DNA of 64,000 nt from positions 124,001-188,000 of the forward strand of contig NZ_JAUGZK010000004.1 in assembly GCF_036327005.1 (NCBI RefSeq), in the 5' to 3' direction. Made by a program: the position numbers and the translations under genes. Below, one piece after another: positions 24,120 to 32,435 of the stretch (position 1 is the stretch's first letter; each line of letters opens with the position of its first letter). The notes below the pieces were generated by a model. That model was not told the DNA's origin, made no database searches, and saw nothing but the letters and a program-made list of their open reading frames with translations. The DNA comes from Alkalimonas mucilaginosa (GTDB lineage: Bacteria > Pseudomonadota > Gammaproteobacteria > Enterobacterales > Alteromonadaceae).

Positions 24120-25443
24120 TTCCCCGGCCTCAGCACGGTTAAACACTTCAGATGTATCTGCAGTGGATCATGAACGGGCAATTCTGGTTCAGGTAGAGTT
24201 TTCTGCGCAATGGCCGCAGGAGACTTTGCAGGAATTGGTATTGCTTGCTCATTCTGCTCAGGTTGAAGTGGTTAATACTATGCGCTGCCGGCGGCAAAAA
24301 CCGGATAGCCGCTATTATGTTGGCTCTGGCATTGCGGAGTCTCTGGCACAGCAGGTAGAAGCGCTTGAGCTGACGGTACTTATTTTTAATCACGATTTGA
24401 GTCCTGCGCAAACGCGTAATCTGGAGCGTTGTTGCCAGTGCCGGGTTATTGACCGTACAACTCTAATCCTGGATATTTTTTCGCGGCGAGCCCGCAGTTA
24501 CGAAGGGAAGTTGCAGGTCGAGCTAGCGCAATTGCGTCACCTGTCTTCACGGCTGGTGCGAGGCTGGGACAATGCCGAGCGGCAAAAAGGCGGTATTGGT
24601 TTGCGTGGTCCGGGTGAAACCCGGCTGGAAACCGACCGGCGCTTATTGCGACAACGGATGACGGCGCTGCGCCAGCGTATTGACAAACTAACGCGACAGC
24701 GCGAGCAGGGAAGGCAAGCCAGACAACGAGCAGCGGTGCCGGTTTTGGCGCTGGTAGGTTATACCAATGCAGGCAAATCCTCGTTGTTTAACGGGCTGAC
24801 CCAAGCCAATGTGCATGCAGCCGACCAATTGTTTGCTACCCTGGACCCCACCTTACGCCGGCTGGAACTGGCTAACTTTGGTGCCGTGGTACTGGCCGAT
24901 ACCGTTGGTTTTATCCGTGAGTTGCCGCACGATCTAGTGGCTGCTTTTAAATCCACTTTGCAAGAAACCCGTGATGCCGATCTGGTGTTGCTGGTGGTGG
25001 ATTATGCCGATGCAGATTATCCCTCCAAGCTTGCACAGGTACAAAAAGTGCTGGCTGATATCGATGCTGCTGATGTGCCGCAATTGTTGGTGTGGAATAA
25101 GATTGATCAGTGTGCGCTGGCGCCACGTATTGATTATGACGAGCAAGGGTTGCCTCAGTCTGTCTACCTGTCGGCCAAAAGTGGAGATGGTCTGCCTTTG
25201 TTGCTGGACGCCATTCGGCAACGCTTGGCCCAGCATTATTTACGGCTTACCTTGCTCTTGCCAACCGATGCGGGGCTCTGGCGAGCTCGCTTGCATCAGT
25301 TGCAGGCGGTAGAACAAGAACATTTTACTGAACAAGGCGACACTGAGTTACACATTCGTGTGTCAGCGGCCGATTGGGGGCGCTTATTGCAGCAAAGTGC
25401 AGGCTTGCTGGAAAACTATATCGTCAGTGAACCGCTTTTTTGA
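24094..25443 (+). CDS. hflX: Ribosome-associated GTPase HflX
   Basis: GTPase that splits stalled 70S ribosomes, notably after heat stress. The N-terminal HflX domain includes DSRYYVGSGIAESLA and the NHDLSPAQTRNLE segment. A coiled-coil linker carries GIGLRGPGETRLETDRR. The G domain has GYTNAGKSSLFN (G1), DTVGFIRELPH (G3) and WNKIDQ (G4). Conserved similarity to E. coli begins near residue 27, so the true start is uncertain: ATG 24094 (26-base overlap with hfq), GTG 24088, or a downstream GTG without a ribosome site. Translational coupling to hfq is likely. Confidence 0.94.
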   Translation: MNLTKPTINSPASARLNTSDVSAVDHERAILVQVEFSAQWPQETLQELVLLAHSAQVEVVNTMRCRRQKPDSRYYVGSGIAESLAQQVEALELTVLIFNHDLSPAQTRNLERCCQCRVIDRTTLILDIFSRRARSYEGKLQVELAQLRHLSSRLVRGWDNAERQKGGIGLRGPGETRLETDRRLLRQRMTALRQRIDKLTRQREQGRQARQRAAVPVLALVGYTNAGKSSLFNGLTQANVHAADQLFATLDPTLRRLELANFGAVVLADTVGFIRELPHDLVAAFKSTLQETRDADLVLLVVDYADADYPSKLAQVQKVLADIDAADVPQLLVWNKIDQCALAPRIDYDEQGLPQSVYLSAKSGDGLPLLLDAIRQRLAQHYLRLTLLLPTDAGLWRARLHQLQAVEQEHFTEQGDTELHIRVSAADWGRLLQQSAGLLENYIVSEPLF

Positions 25444-25480
25444 TACATTAACCCAAATCGTACTATCAGTGGAGTAGACC

Positions 25481-26641
25481 ATGGCTTGGAATGAGCCGGG
25501 CAAGAATGGCAAAGATAACGATCCTTGGAAGCAAGGTGGTCGTGATCAGGGCCCGCCCGATTTAGATGAAGTATTTCGTAACTTTGGCAAAAAATTTGGT
25601 GGTATTTTCGGTGGGGCCGGTGGCGGCAACCGGGGCACCTCAGGTGGTGGCTCCGTTTCCACGGTGTTATTGCTGGTTGCCATTGTTGCTGCTTTGGTTT
25701 GGGCCTTTAGTGGCTTTTACACCATCAAAGAATCAGAGCGCGGCGTGATCCTGCGTTTTGGTCAGTACCATACTGAAGTTGGAGCTGGCATTCACTGGAA
25801 GCCCACCTTCATTGACCAGGTACGACCGGTCGATATCGCCAGTGTGCGTTCTTTCCGTACCGATGGCTTTATGCTAACCCAGGATCAGAACCTGGTGCGG
25901 GTGACCTTTGAAATTCAGTACCGGGTGTACAATGCGCGTGCTTACCTGTTTTCGGTTGTGAATGCCGACAACAGTCTGCAAGAAGCGACTGACGCAGCAC
26001 TGCGTTTTGTGATTGGTCACTCCCTGATGGATGATGTGCTAACCCGTGGCCGTGAAGTCGTGCGGCAAAATACCCGCCAGGAGCTGGAAACTATTATCAG
26101 CCCATACCAGATGGGGTTAACGCTGGTCGATGTCAACTTCCGTGATGCCCGTCCGCCGGAAGAAGTGCGTGATGCCTTTGACGATGCCATAGCGGCGCAG
26201 GAAGATCAGGAGCGTTTTGTGCGGGAAGCGGATGCTTATGCCCGTGAAATCGAGCCACGTGCCCGTGGTCAGGTCAACCGTGTGATGCAAGAGGCGGAAG
26301 CTTACCGCCAACAGGTTATTCTACGCGCTCAGGGTGAAGTTGCCCGTTTCCAACAACTGTTGCCAGAATACATTGCTGCACCGCGGGTAACCCGCGAGCG
26401 TCTGTACCTGGAAGCGATGGAAGAAGTGTATAGCAATACCTCCAAAGTGCTGATCGATGTGACCAGCGGCAACAACATCATGTATTTGCCATTGGATCAG
26501 ATGCTTAAAGGTGGTAGTGCTGGCTCTGGTTCTTCCAGTGCACTTCCGGTAACGCCACAGCGGTCACTGCAGGAGTCGCAAAATACTGCGCCGCGGCAGG
26601 ATGGCATTCGCGGTACCACTACTCGTGATGGGAGACGTTAA
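25481..26641 (+). CDS. hflK: FtsH protease modulator HflK
   Basis: Inner-membrane SPFH/prohibitin protein forming the HflKC cage around the FtsH protease. The N-terminus is Gly- and charge-rich (about 1-55), followed by one membrane segment (VSTVLLLVAIVAALVWAF) and the periplasmic band-7 domain with FYTIKESERGVILRFG. The tail is Ser/Thr/Arg-rich. 386 residues, slightly shorter than E. coli (419). GGAG stands 6 bases before the ATG. It is separated by 3 bases from hflC, so the two subunits are made together. Confidence 0.96.
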   Translation: MAWNEPGKNGKDNDPWKQGGRDQGPPDLDEVFRNFGKKFGGIFGGAGGGNRGTSGGGSVSTVLLLVAIVAALVWAFSGFYTIKESERGVILRFGQYHTEVGAGIHWKPTFIDQVRPVDIASVRSFRTDGFMLTQDQNLVRVTFEIQYRVYNARAYLFSVVNADNSLQEATDAALRFVIGHSLMDDVLTRGREVVRQNTRQELETIISPYQMGLTLVDVNFRDARPPEEVRDAFDDAIAAQEDQERFVREADAYAREIEPRARGQVNRVMQEAEAYRQQVILRAQGEVARFQQLLPEYIAAPRVTRERLYLEAMEEVYSNTSKVLIDVTSGNNIMYLPLDQMLKGGSAGSGSSSALPVTPQRSLQESQNTAPRQDGIRGTTTRDGRR

Positions 26642-26644
26642 GGC

Positions 26645-27523
26645 ATGAAAAATTTAATTGTTGCAATCCTGGTGGTTGCCGGCCTGATCCTGTCTTCGGC
26701 ACTTTTTGTGGTGCCGGAAGGCGAGCGGGCCATTGTGATTCAATTCGGTAAAATTCAGCGGGATGCAGCAGGCGAAGTGCAGGTGTTTGCGCCTGGCCTG
26801 CATTTTAAAATTCCAATGATCGAGACGGTCCGCAAACTGGATGCCAGGGTGCAGACGTTGGATGATCCGGCAGACCGCTTTGTCACCGCAGAGAAGAAAG
26901 ACTTGTTGGTGAACAGCTATGTGAAATGGCGTATTCGTGATTTCGGTCAGTATTTTTTGAGTACCGGCGGTAATACCCAACAGGCTGAAGTGCTGTTAAA
27001 GCAGTACATCAACAACGGCTTACGGACCGAGTTCGGTACCCGTACCATTCCGGAAATTGTTTCCGGAGAGCGGACCGAGTTGATGGAAAGTGCATTGGAG
27101 CAGGCTGGCATCGCAGCCAATGAGTTGGGGATTGAGGTCATTGATGTTCGGGTGAAACAAATCAACCTGCCGGATGAAATCAGTATTTCAATTTTCGCCC
27201 GGATGCGTGCCGAACGTCAGGCCGTAGCGCGGGAGCATCGTTCCCGTGGTATGGAAGATGCGGAGAAAATTCGTGCTGATGTCGACGCCCGGGTGACCGT
27301 TATGTTGGCCGATGCAGAGCGTAACTCCCGTACCGTCCGAGGTGAAGGAGATGCCCAGGCTGCCAACATCTACGCAGAAACCTACAGCAAAGATGCCGAG
27401 TTCTTCTCCTTTATCCGTAGCTTAGAAGCGTACCGGCGGAGTTTCCGTAATAAAGATGATGTGTTGGTGATTCAACCAGACAATGACTTCTTTAAACACA
27501 TGAAAACCAATCAGAAACCATAA
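26645..27523 (+). CDS. hflC: FtsH protease modulator HflC
   Basis: Partner of HflK in the membrane cage that controls FtsH. One N-terminal membrane segment (LIVAILVVAGLILSSALFVV) is followed by the band-7 domain (PEGERAIVIQFGK) and a long helix with VREGD-like RTVRGEGDAQAANIYAETY. 292 residues, shorter than E. coli (334). It ends at a strong terminator that closes the hfq-hflXKC cluster. The DUF2065 gene that often lies between hflC and purA is missing here. Confidence 0.96.
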   Translation: MKNLIVAILVVAGLILSSALFVVPEGERAIVIQFGKIQRDAAGEVQVFAPGLHFKIPMIETVRKLDARVQTLDDPADRFVTAEKKDLLVNSYVKWRIRDFGQYFLSTGGNTQQAEVLLKQYINNGLRTEFGTRTIPEIVSGERTELMESALEQAGIAANELGIEVIDVRVKQINLPDEISISIFARMRAERQAVAREHRSRGMEDAEKIRADVDARVTVMLADAERNSRTVRGEGDAQAANIYAETYSKDAEFFSFIRSLEAYRRSFRNKDDVLVIQPDNDFFKHMKTNQKP

Positions 27524-27526
27524 ATG

Positions 27527-27550
27527 AAAAAGGCCCTGCGGGGCCTTTTT
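27527..27550 (+). terminator. Terminator after hflC
   Basis: A 10-bp perfect stem (27527-27536 with 27541-27550, loop TGCG) ends in five T, directly after the hflC stop. Confidence 0.88.
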
Positions 27551-27565
27551 ACTGGGTGAGCTTTT

Positions 27566-28741
27566 ATGTATCAGCATCTGTACCAACACTTTTTACAAGG
27601 GCATCAGGGTAAGCAGCATTTTGCCAGCCACTCGCATCATTTCTGGCCGGATGTAACCCGTCAGGCGATGCTGGATTACTGGGACTTAAGTGCGCGTTGC
27701 TCGGATGAAAAATGGCAAACTATTTTTGCTGAGGTGCTACCACAAACGCAGCGTTTGCTGGCGGCACAGCTTGGCAGCCAGCAACCGGAGCAATTGGTGT
27801 TTGCACCCAATACCCATGAACTGGTGATGCGCTTGCTAAGTTGTTTTGACTGGCGTAAGCCGATCCGGGTGTTAACCACCGACAGTGAATTTTACAGCTT
27901 CCAACGGCAGGTAAGCCGGATGCAGGAGGACGGCCTGGTTGAATTGACGGTGATCCCGACCGAACCCTTTGCCGATTTTGAACAGCGCTTTATTGCAGCA
28001 GCAAACAGCAATGAGTTTGAGCTGATTTTCTGCAGCCAGGTGTTTTTTAACTCAGGCGTGGCTATTGCCGATCTGACCGATTTTGTCCAGCAACTTGCAG
28101 CGGTATCGCAGGCCATGATCGCCATCGATGGTTACCACGCTTTTATGGCGTTACCCCTGGATGTATCAGCCATTGAATCACGCATCTTTTATCTGGCCGG
28201 CAGTTATAAGTACGCCCAGGCCGGTGAAGGCTGTTGCTTTATGCTGTGCCCAAAAGGGAATCAATACCGGCCTGTCTACACCGGCTGGTTTGCCGAGTTT
28301 GGCGCACTGGCACAGCAACGTCCGGAACAGGTACCCTACAGCACCAATGGCTTTCGCTTTGCCGGCGCTACTATGGACTACAGCGCCTTATACCGGTTGC
28401 GTGCTGTCTTATTGTTATTGCAGCAAGAGCAACTGACGGTGCCGGTTATTCATCGGTATGTGCAACAGTTGCAACAGGTCTTTTTGCAGCAATTAAGAGC
28501 TTTGGTGCCATCGGTGCTGAATGAGACACAGCTTTTACAACGGAATTTGCAGCAGCATGGTCACTTTTTGACCTTTGCTTTGCCAACCGCCGATGATGCC
28601 GCTGCTGTTTCCAATTTTTTAAAGCAACATCATATTCTTACGGATTACCGGGGCAACCGGCTACGTTTTGGCTTTGCCATGTACCAATGCGCGGATCAGT
28701 TTGATTTGGGCTGTCTGGCATTATTTTCGACGAGCAGCTGA
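27566..28741 (+). CDS. Class V aminotransferase-fold PLP enzyme (kynureninase-like)
   Basis: Fold-type I PLP enzyme of 391 residues. The PLP lysine is Lys215 in AGSYKYAQAGEG, close to the SYKY-x-x-x-G-x-G motif of kynureninases and class V aminotransferases. Asp188 (IAIDGYHAF), which would hydrogen-bond the pyridine nitrogen, and His191 are also in the expected places. The N-terminal LYQHFLQG and SHSHHFWPDVTRQAMLDYW suggest substrate entry residues. Substrate is unknown, and no tryptophan or NAD genes are adjacent. It stands between hflC and purA, flanked by a terminator upstream, so it likely has its own expression. Family is clear; reaction is not. Confidence 0.8.
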   Translation: MYQHLYQHFLQGHQGKQHFASHSHHFWPDVTRQAMLDYWDLSARCSDEKWQTIFAEVLPQTQRLLAAQLGSQQPEQLVFAPNTHELVMRLLSCFDWRKPIRVLTTDSEFYSFQRQVSRMQEDGLVELTVIPTEPFADFEQRFIAAANSNEFELIFCSQVFFNSGVAIADLTDFVQQLAAVSQAMIAIDGYHAFMALPLDVSAIESRIFYLAGSYKYAQAGEGCCFMLCPKGNQYRPVYTGWFAEFGALAQQRPEQVPYSTNGFRFAGATMDYSALYRLRAVLLLLQQEQLTVPVIHRYVQQLQQVFLQQLRALVPSVLNETQLLQRNLQQHGHFLTFALPTADDAAAVSNFLKQHHILTDYRGNRLRFGFAMYQCADQFDLGCLALFSTSS

Positions 28742-28822
28742 CTTTTTTTCAGCCATCCAGATGCAGTTTGCTCAGAGTTTTGGTAGAATCCACGCCTATT
28801 TTTTTTCCATGTTGTAGGAACC

Positions 28823-30124
28823 ATGGCCAAAAACGTCGTTGTGCTGGGCACCCAATGGGGTGACGAAGGTAAAGGTAAAATCGTTGACTTGTTAACTGAT
28901 AAAGCCTCGTATGTGGTGCGTTATCAGGGCGGGCATAATGCAGGTCATACCCTGGTGATTGGTGGTGAGAAAACAGTCCTGCACCTGATCCCATCCGGTA
29001 TCTTACGTGACAATGTCACCTGCGTTATTGGCAATGGTGTGGTGGTATCTCCCGAAGCGCTGTTAAAAGAAATGGCGATGCTGGAGCAACGCGGCATTCC
29101 GGTGAAAGAGCGGTTAGTGCTTAGTGAGGCTTGCCCGTTGATCCTGCCTATTCACGTTGCACTGGATATTGCCCGTGAAAAAGCCCGGGGCGCCAAAGCC
29201 ATTGGTACCACGGGTCGCGGCATTGGCCCGGCCTATGAAGATAAAGTGGCCCGGCGTGGTTTACGTGTTGGTGATTTGTTCAACCCAGAGCTGTTTGCTG
29301 AGAAGCTGAAAACTGTGATGGAGTTGCATAACTTCACCCTAACCCAGTACTACCAGGCCGACGCGGTGGATTACCAGCAAACTCTGGATGATGCACTGGC
29401 GATTGCGGATACCTTAAAAGCCATGGTAACCGATGTCACCGACTTGCTGGATAAAGCGCGTCGGGATGGCAAAGCTATTATGTTTGAGGGGGCTCAGGGT
29501 ACCTTACTGGATATTGACCACGGGACTTACCCCTATGTCACTTCCTCCAACACCACTGCAGGTGGCGTTGCTACCGGTTGTGGTTTTGGTCCCCGTTACC
29601 TGGATTATGTGCTTGGTATTGTTAAAGCCTACACTACCCGGGTAGGCGCTGGTCCATTCCCGACCGAGTTAAGCTGTGCTGCTGGTGAGCATCTGGGGGT
29701 GAAAGGCCACGAGTTTGGTGCGACCACCGGCCGTAAACGCCGTACCGGTTGGTTTGATGCAGTTGCGGTGCGCCGGGCTGTGCAACTGAACAGCATTTCT
29801 GGTTTTTGCCTGACTAAACTTGATGTACTGGACGGGCTGGAAACTGTCAGTATTTGTACCGGTTACCGGATGCCATCGGGTGAAGTGCTGGATGTGCCGC
29901 CGCTGGCAGCTGAAGGCTACGAGCAGGTAACACCTGTCTATGAGACCATGCCAGGCTGGCAGGACAGCACCTTTGGTTGTCAGTCGGTGGAGGCTCTGCC
30001 GCAAGCGGCACGTAATTACATTGCCCGGCTGGAACAACTGACCGGTGTGCCAATTGATATTATTTCTACCGGCCCGGACAGAACTGAAACGATCACTTTA
30101 CGGCATCCGTTTATCGAATCCTGA
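28823..30124 (+). CDS. purA: Adenylosuccinate synthetase
   Basis: First committed step from IMP to AMP: GTP-dependent ligation of aspartate to IMP. Signature GTQWGDEGKGKIVD is at the N-terminus, with the catalytic Asp and the NAGHT His, then GTTGRGIGPAYEDK, GAQGTLLDIDHGTYPYVTSS and the C-terminal TGPDRTETI. 433 residues (E. coli 432). It lies downstream of hflKC, the widespread gammaproteobacterial order, but with a PLP-enzyme gene inserted between. A UUCG-loop terminator follows. Confidence 0.98.
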   Translation: MAKNVVVLGTQWGDEGKGKIVDLLTDKASYVVRYQGGHNAGHTLVIGGEKTVLHLIPSGILRDNVTCVIGNGVVVSPEALLKEMAMLEQRGIPVKERLVLSEACPLILPIHVALDIAREKARGAKAIGTTGRGIGPAYEDKVARRGLRVGDLFNPELFAEKLKTVMELHNFTLTQYYQADAVDYQQTLDDALAIADTLKAMVTDVTDLLDKARRDGKAIMFEGAQGTLLDIDHGTYPYVTSSNTTAGGVATGCGFGPRYLDYVLGIVKAYTTRVGAGPFPTELSCAAGEHLGVKGHEFGATTGRKRRTGWFDAVAVRRAVQLNSISGFCLTKLDVLDGLETVSICTGYRMPSGEVLDVPPLAAEGYEQVTPVYETMPGWQDSTFGCQSVEALPQAARNYIARLEQLTGVPIDIISTGPDRTETITLRHPFIES

Positions 30125-30145
30125 GGTTGTTTGTTCGCATCCTTG

Positions 30146-30173
30146 AAAAAAGCTGCCTTCGGGCAGCTTTTTT
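30146..30173 (+). terminator. Terminator after purA
   Basis: A 12-bp perfect stem (30146-30157 with 30162-30173) closed by a stable TTCG tetraloop and followed by T residues. Confidence 0.9.
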
Positions 30174-30211
30174 TATATGATGTGTTATCAAGTAATGAAT
30201 GGGTTGCCTCA

Positions 30212-31594
30212 ATGAAATTTTATCTTCTTGTTTTTGCATCGTTTTTATTGGCGGCATGCGGCGGCTCTGGTTCATCCGGCTCATCGGGTGCCAACCTGGT
30301 TAACCCTGCGCAGTTCTCTGGTCAGCATTGCCCATCGACGGCTTCTGCCAACGCCGAAGCATTTTGCCTGATGTTCCAAGATTATCTGTGGTATCGGGAG
30401 ATGCCAGAGCGGGTCAATCTGAACCAGTTTAACAGCGCCGATCAATTGGTGCGGGCCGTCCGTGCATCGCATGATCGCTTCAGTTATGTCTTATCGGCTG
30501 AAGAGTATGAGGCGCGCTTTATCGATGCCAGGTTTTTCGGCTATGGCATGTCGTTTCAGATCGTTGATAACGAGAGTGCTTTGTTGATCCGTTTTGTTTA
30601 CAGCGATGGCTCTGCTGCAGAGAATGGTTTGCAACGTGGCGATCGCATTACTGAAATTGAAGGCAAAACGGTGGCACAGTGGTACGCCGATATAGAGGCT
30701 GGCCGGGCAACCAACGATGATATGTTTGGTGCGAATGATGATGGTGTGATGCGCCACTTTGCTTGGATTAAACCGGACGGTAATGCTCTGCAAGCCGATT
30801 TTATTAAGCGTGAGGTCACTACCAATACGGTGTTGCATCGCTCAGTGTTGGAAAAGGAAGGTAAACGTATTGGCTATCTGGTGTTTAATTCATTTATTGA
30901 GCTGTCGGAAACCGAACTGGAGCAGGCATTTAGCTATTTTAAACAACAAAATATTGATGAACTGGTGCTGGATGTGCGATACAACGGTGGAGGTTTGATT
31001 CGGGTGGCCAGTCAATTGGCCTCGCACATCGCCTGGCCCACATTACAAAACAAGACCTTTGTTACTTTCTCCCACAATGACAAGAACCCGCAAAACAACC
31101 GGACCTGGCAGTTTAGCCTGGGGCAGCGAGGCCAGAGCTTCTTGAATTTATCTCGGGTGCTGGTACTTACTACGCCGGGTTCCTGCTCCTCCAGCGAGTT
31201 GGTGATCAATTCGTTGACCCCTTTTATCGAAGTGGTGCAAATTGGTGAAGCCACCTGTGGTAAGCCGGTTGGCCAGCAGCCGGAATACTTTGACCGCCGG
31301 CAGCAGGTGATGTTTGCAGTGAATTTCCAAACCGTCAACGCGCTGGGCTTTGGTGACTATTTCGATGGCCTGATGCCACACTGTCCGGTGCGCGAAACCA
31401 TACCGGGTGACTGGGGGCTAGAGACTGAAGCCTTGCTGCAGGAGGCTCTGTATTATTTGAGCAACGAAAGTTGTTCCAGTGCATCGCAGCAGTACTTTGC
31501 CCCTCTGTTGCTGCAATCGCCTGAACAAGTTCGACTGACAGCTCCAAAGCAAAATCTGGCGCAGCCATTCTGGCGGCAGTGGAACGAGCAGTAG
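30212..31594 (+). CDS. S41-family peptidase lipoprotein
   Basis: Predicted secreted serine protease of the C-terminal-processing (S41) family, 460 residues, anchored as a lipoprotein (lipobox LLAACGG). Following a Ser/Gly linker there is an N-terminal helical region, a PDZ-like segment (about 115-190, YGMSFQIVDNESALLIRF ... GLQRGDRITEIEG), and the protease core with ELVLDVRYNGGG. The catalytic Ser lies in TTPGSCSSSELVINSL and the Lys in ATCGKPVGQQP. The open frame extends 27 codons upstream through the purA terminator, so the ATG at 30212 is chosen. Substrate and partner are unknown. It stands alone between terminators. Confidence 0.87.
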   Translation: MKFYLLVFASFLLAACGGSGSSGSSGANLVNPAQFSGQHCPSTASANAEAFCLMFQDYLWYREMPERVNLNQFNSADQLVRAVRASHDRFSYVLSAEEYEARFIDARFFGYGMSFQIVDNESALLIRFVYSDGSAAENGLQRGDRITEIEGKTVAQWYADIEAGRATNDDMFGANDDGVMRHFAWIKPDGNALQADFIKREVTTNTVLHRSVLEKEGKRIGYLVFNSFIELSETELEQAFSYFKQQNIDELVLDVRYNGGGLIRVASQLASHIAWPTLQNKTFVTFSHNDKNPQNNRTWQFSLGQRGQSFLNLSRVLVLTTPGSCSSSELVINSLTPFIEVVQIGEATCGKPVGQQPEYFDRRQQVMFAVNFQTVNALGFGDYFDGLMPHCPVRETIPGDWGLETEALLQEALYYLSNESCSSASQQYFAPLLLQSPEQVRLTAPKQNLAQPFWRQWNEQ

Positions 31595-31613
31595 GCGATA
31601 AAAGCACAGTGAT

Positions 31614-31646
31614 AAAGGCCAACCGCACCGAGTTGGCCTTTTTTTT
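31614..31646 (+). terminator. Terminator after the S41 peptidase gene
   Basis: A 10-bp stem (31614-31623 with 31632-31641, 8-base loop) followed by a run of eight T. Confidence 0.88.
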
Positions 31647-31650
31647 GCTA

Positions 31651-31674
31651 TAGTTTTGTCAGTAGTTTTGTCAG
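31651..31674 (+). repeat. Tandem 12-bp duplication upstream of motX
   Basis: TAGTTTTGTCAG occurs twice in immediate tandem (31651-31662 and 31663-31674), 60 bases before the motX start and directly after a terminator. It may be a chance duplication or part of the motX promoter. Confidence 0.8.
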
Positions 31675-31734
31675 TCAAGACGAAACCAAGCCATGCCAGG
31701 AAGATGCCTGGTAGCACTGGAAAAGAGAACAGAG

Positions 31735-32370
31735 ATGATACGGTATTTTTGGCAGGCAGTGGTGTTGGGACTGATGCTGGTAAGTGCAGCTCAGGCCGAG
31801 GAAAACCGCATCCGGCAGTTGGAGGCGGTACAGCTGTATACCCAGGATGAATTGTTGGCATTGATCCGCACCAACAGTCATTTGCGTCGGGTGCAGGATG
31901 ATGAGTGTCAACTGGTTCGAGACATTGAAGCCCGGGCCGATATTATGAAATTACCGGCTTACCAGTTTTTATGGGGCGATATGCTGGCTTACGCCGTCTG
32001 TGTTCCTCGCGATATTGAACGTGGCTGGCAGTTGATGCAAGACGCGGCTGCGCAAGGGTTACCTGAAGGGCTGGAGCAAGTAGGCCGGTATTATCATATT
32101 GGCCGCTTTGTACAGCCCGATGCCGAAAAAGCCATTGTCTATCTGCGAGAAGCCGCAGCTCTGGGTAATTTGCCAGCCACCATCCGGCTGGCCGAAATCC
32201 TGCTTGCCGATGCCGGCAGTCCGCGAGATTACGAGCAGGTATACCGCTGGTTGCATCATTCGGTCACGGCCGATGCATCAATGCACCAGAAAATCAGTCA
32301 GTTGTTGCGTCAGTTCGAACAGCGGATGCCGGATCGGGTAGTGCAACGGGCGCGTCGACCTGTGTCCTGA
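31735..32370 (+). CDS. motX: Sodium-type flagellar motor protein MotX
   Basis: Periplasmic component of the T ring of sodium-driven polar flagella, needed with MotY to hold PomAB stators around the motor. 211 residues with a signal peptide (to about 21) and Sel1-like helical repeats. The sequence runs parallel to Vibrio MotX as I know it: YTQDELLALIRTNSHL, CQLVRDIEARA, PAYQFLWGDMLAYAVCV, GLPEGLEQVGRYY, AIVYLREAAALGNL and FEQRMPDRVVQRA. ATG 31735 is preferred over one 14 codons upstream because the signal peptide then starts correctly and AGAG precedes it. It lies upstream of rnr, as in Vibrio and relatives. Confidence 0.92.
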   Translation: MIRYFWQAVVLGLMLVSAAQAEENRIRQLEAVQLYTQDELLALIRTNSHLRRVQDDECQLVRDIEARADIMKLPAYQFLWGDMLAYAVCVPRDIERGWQLMQDAAAQGLPEGLEQVGRYYHIGRFVQPDAEKAIVYLREAAALGNLPATIRLAEILLADAGSPRDYEQVYRWLHHSVTADASMHQKISQLLRQFEQRMPDRVVQRARRPVS

Positions 32371-32435
32371 ATGTCATACAAGGATGCGCTGAAGGTGTTA
32401 CACTAAAGGCTAGTTAGGTTACAGAAGAGTCATGC

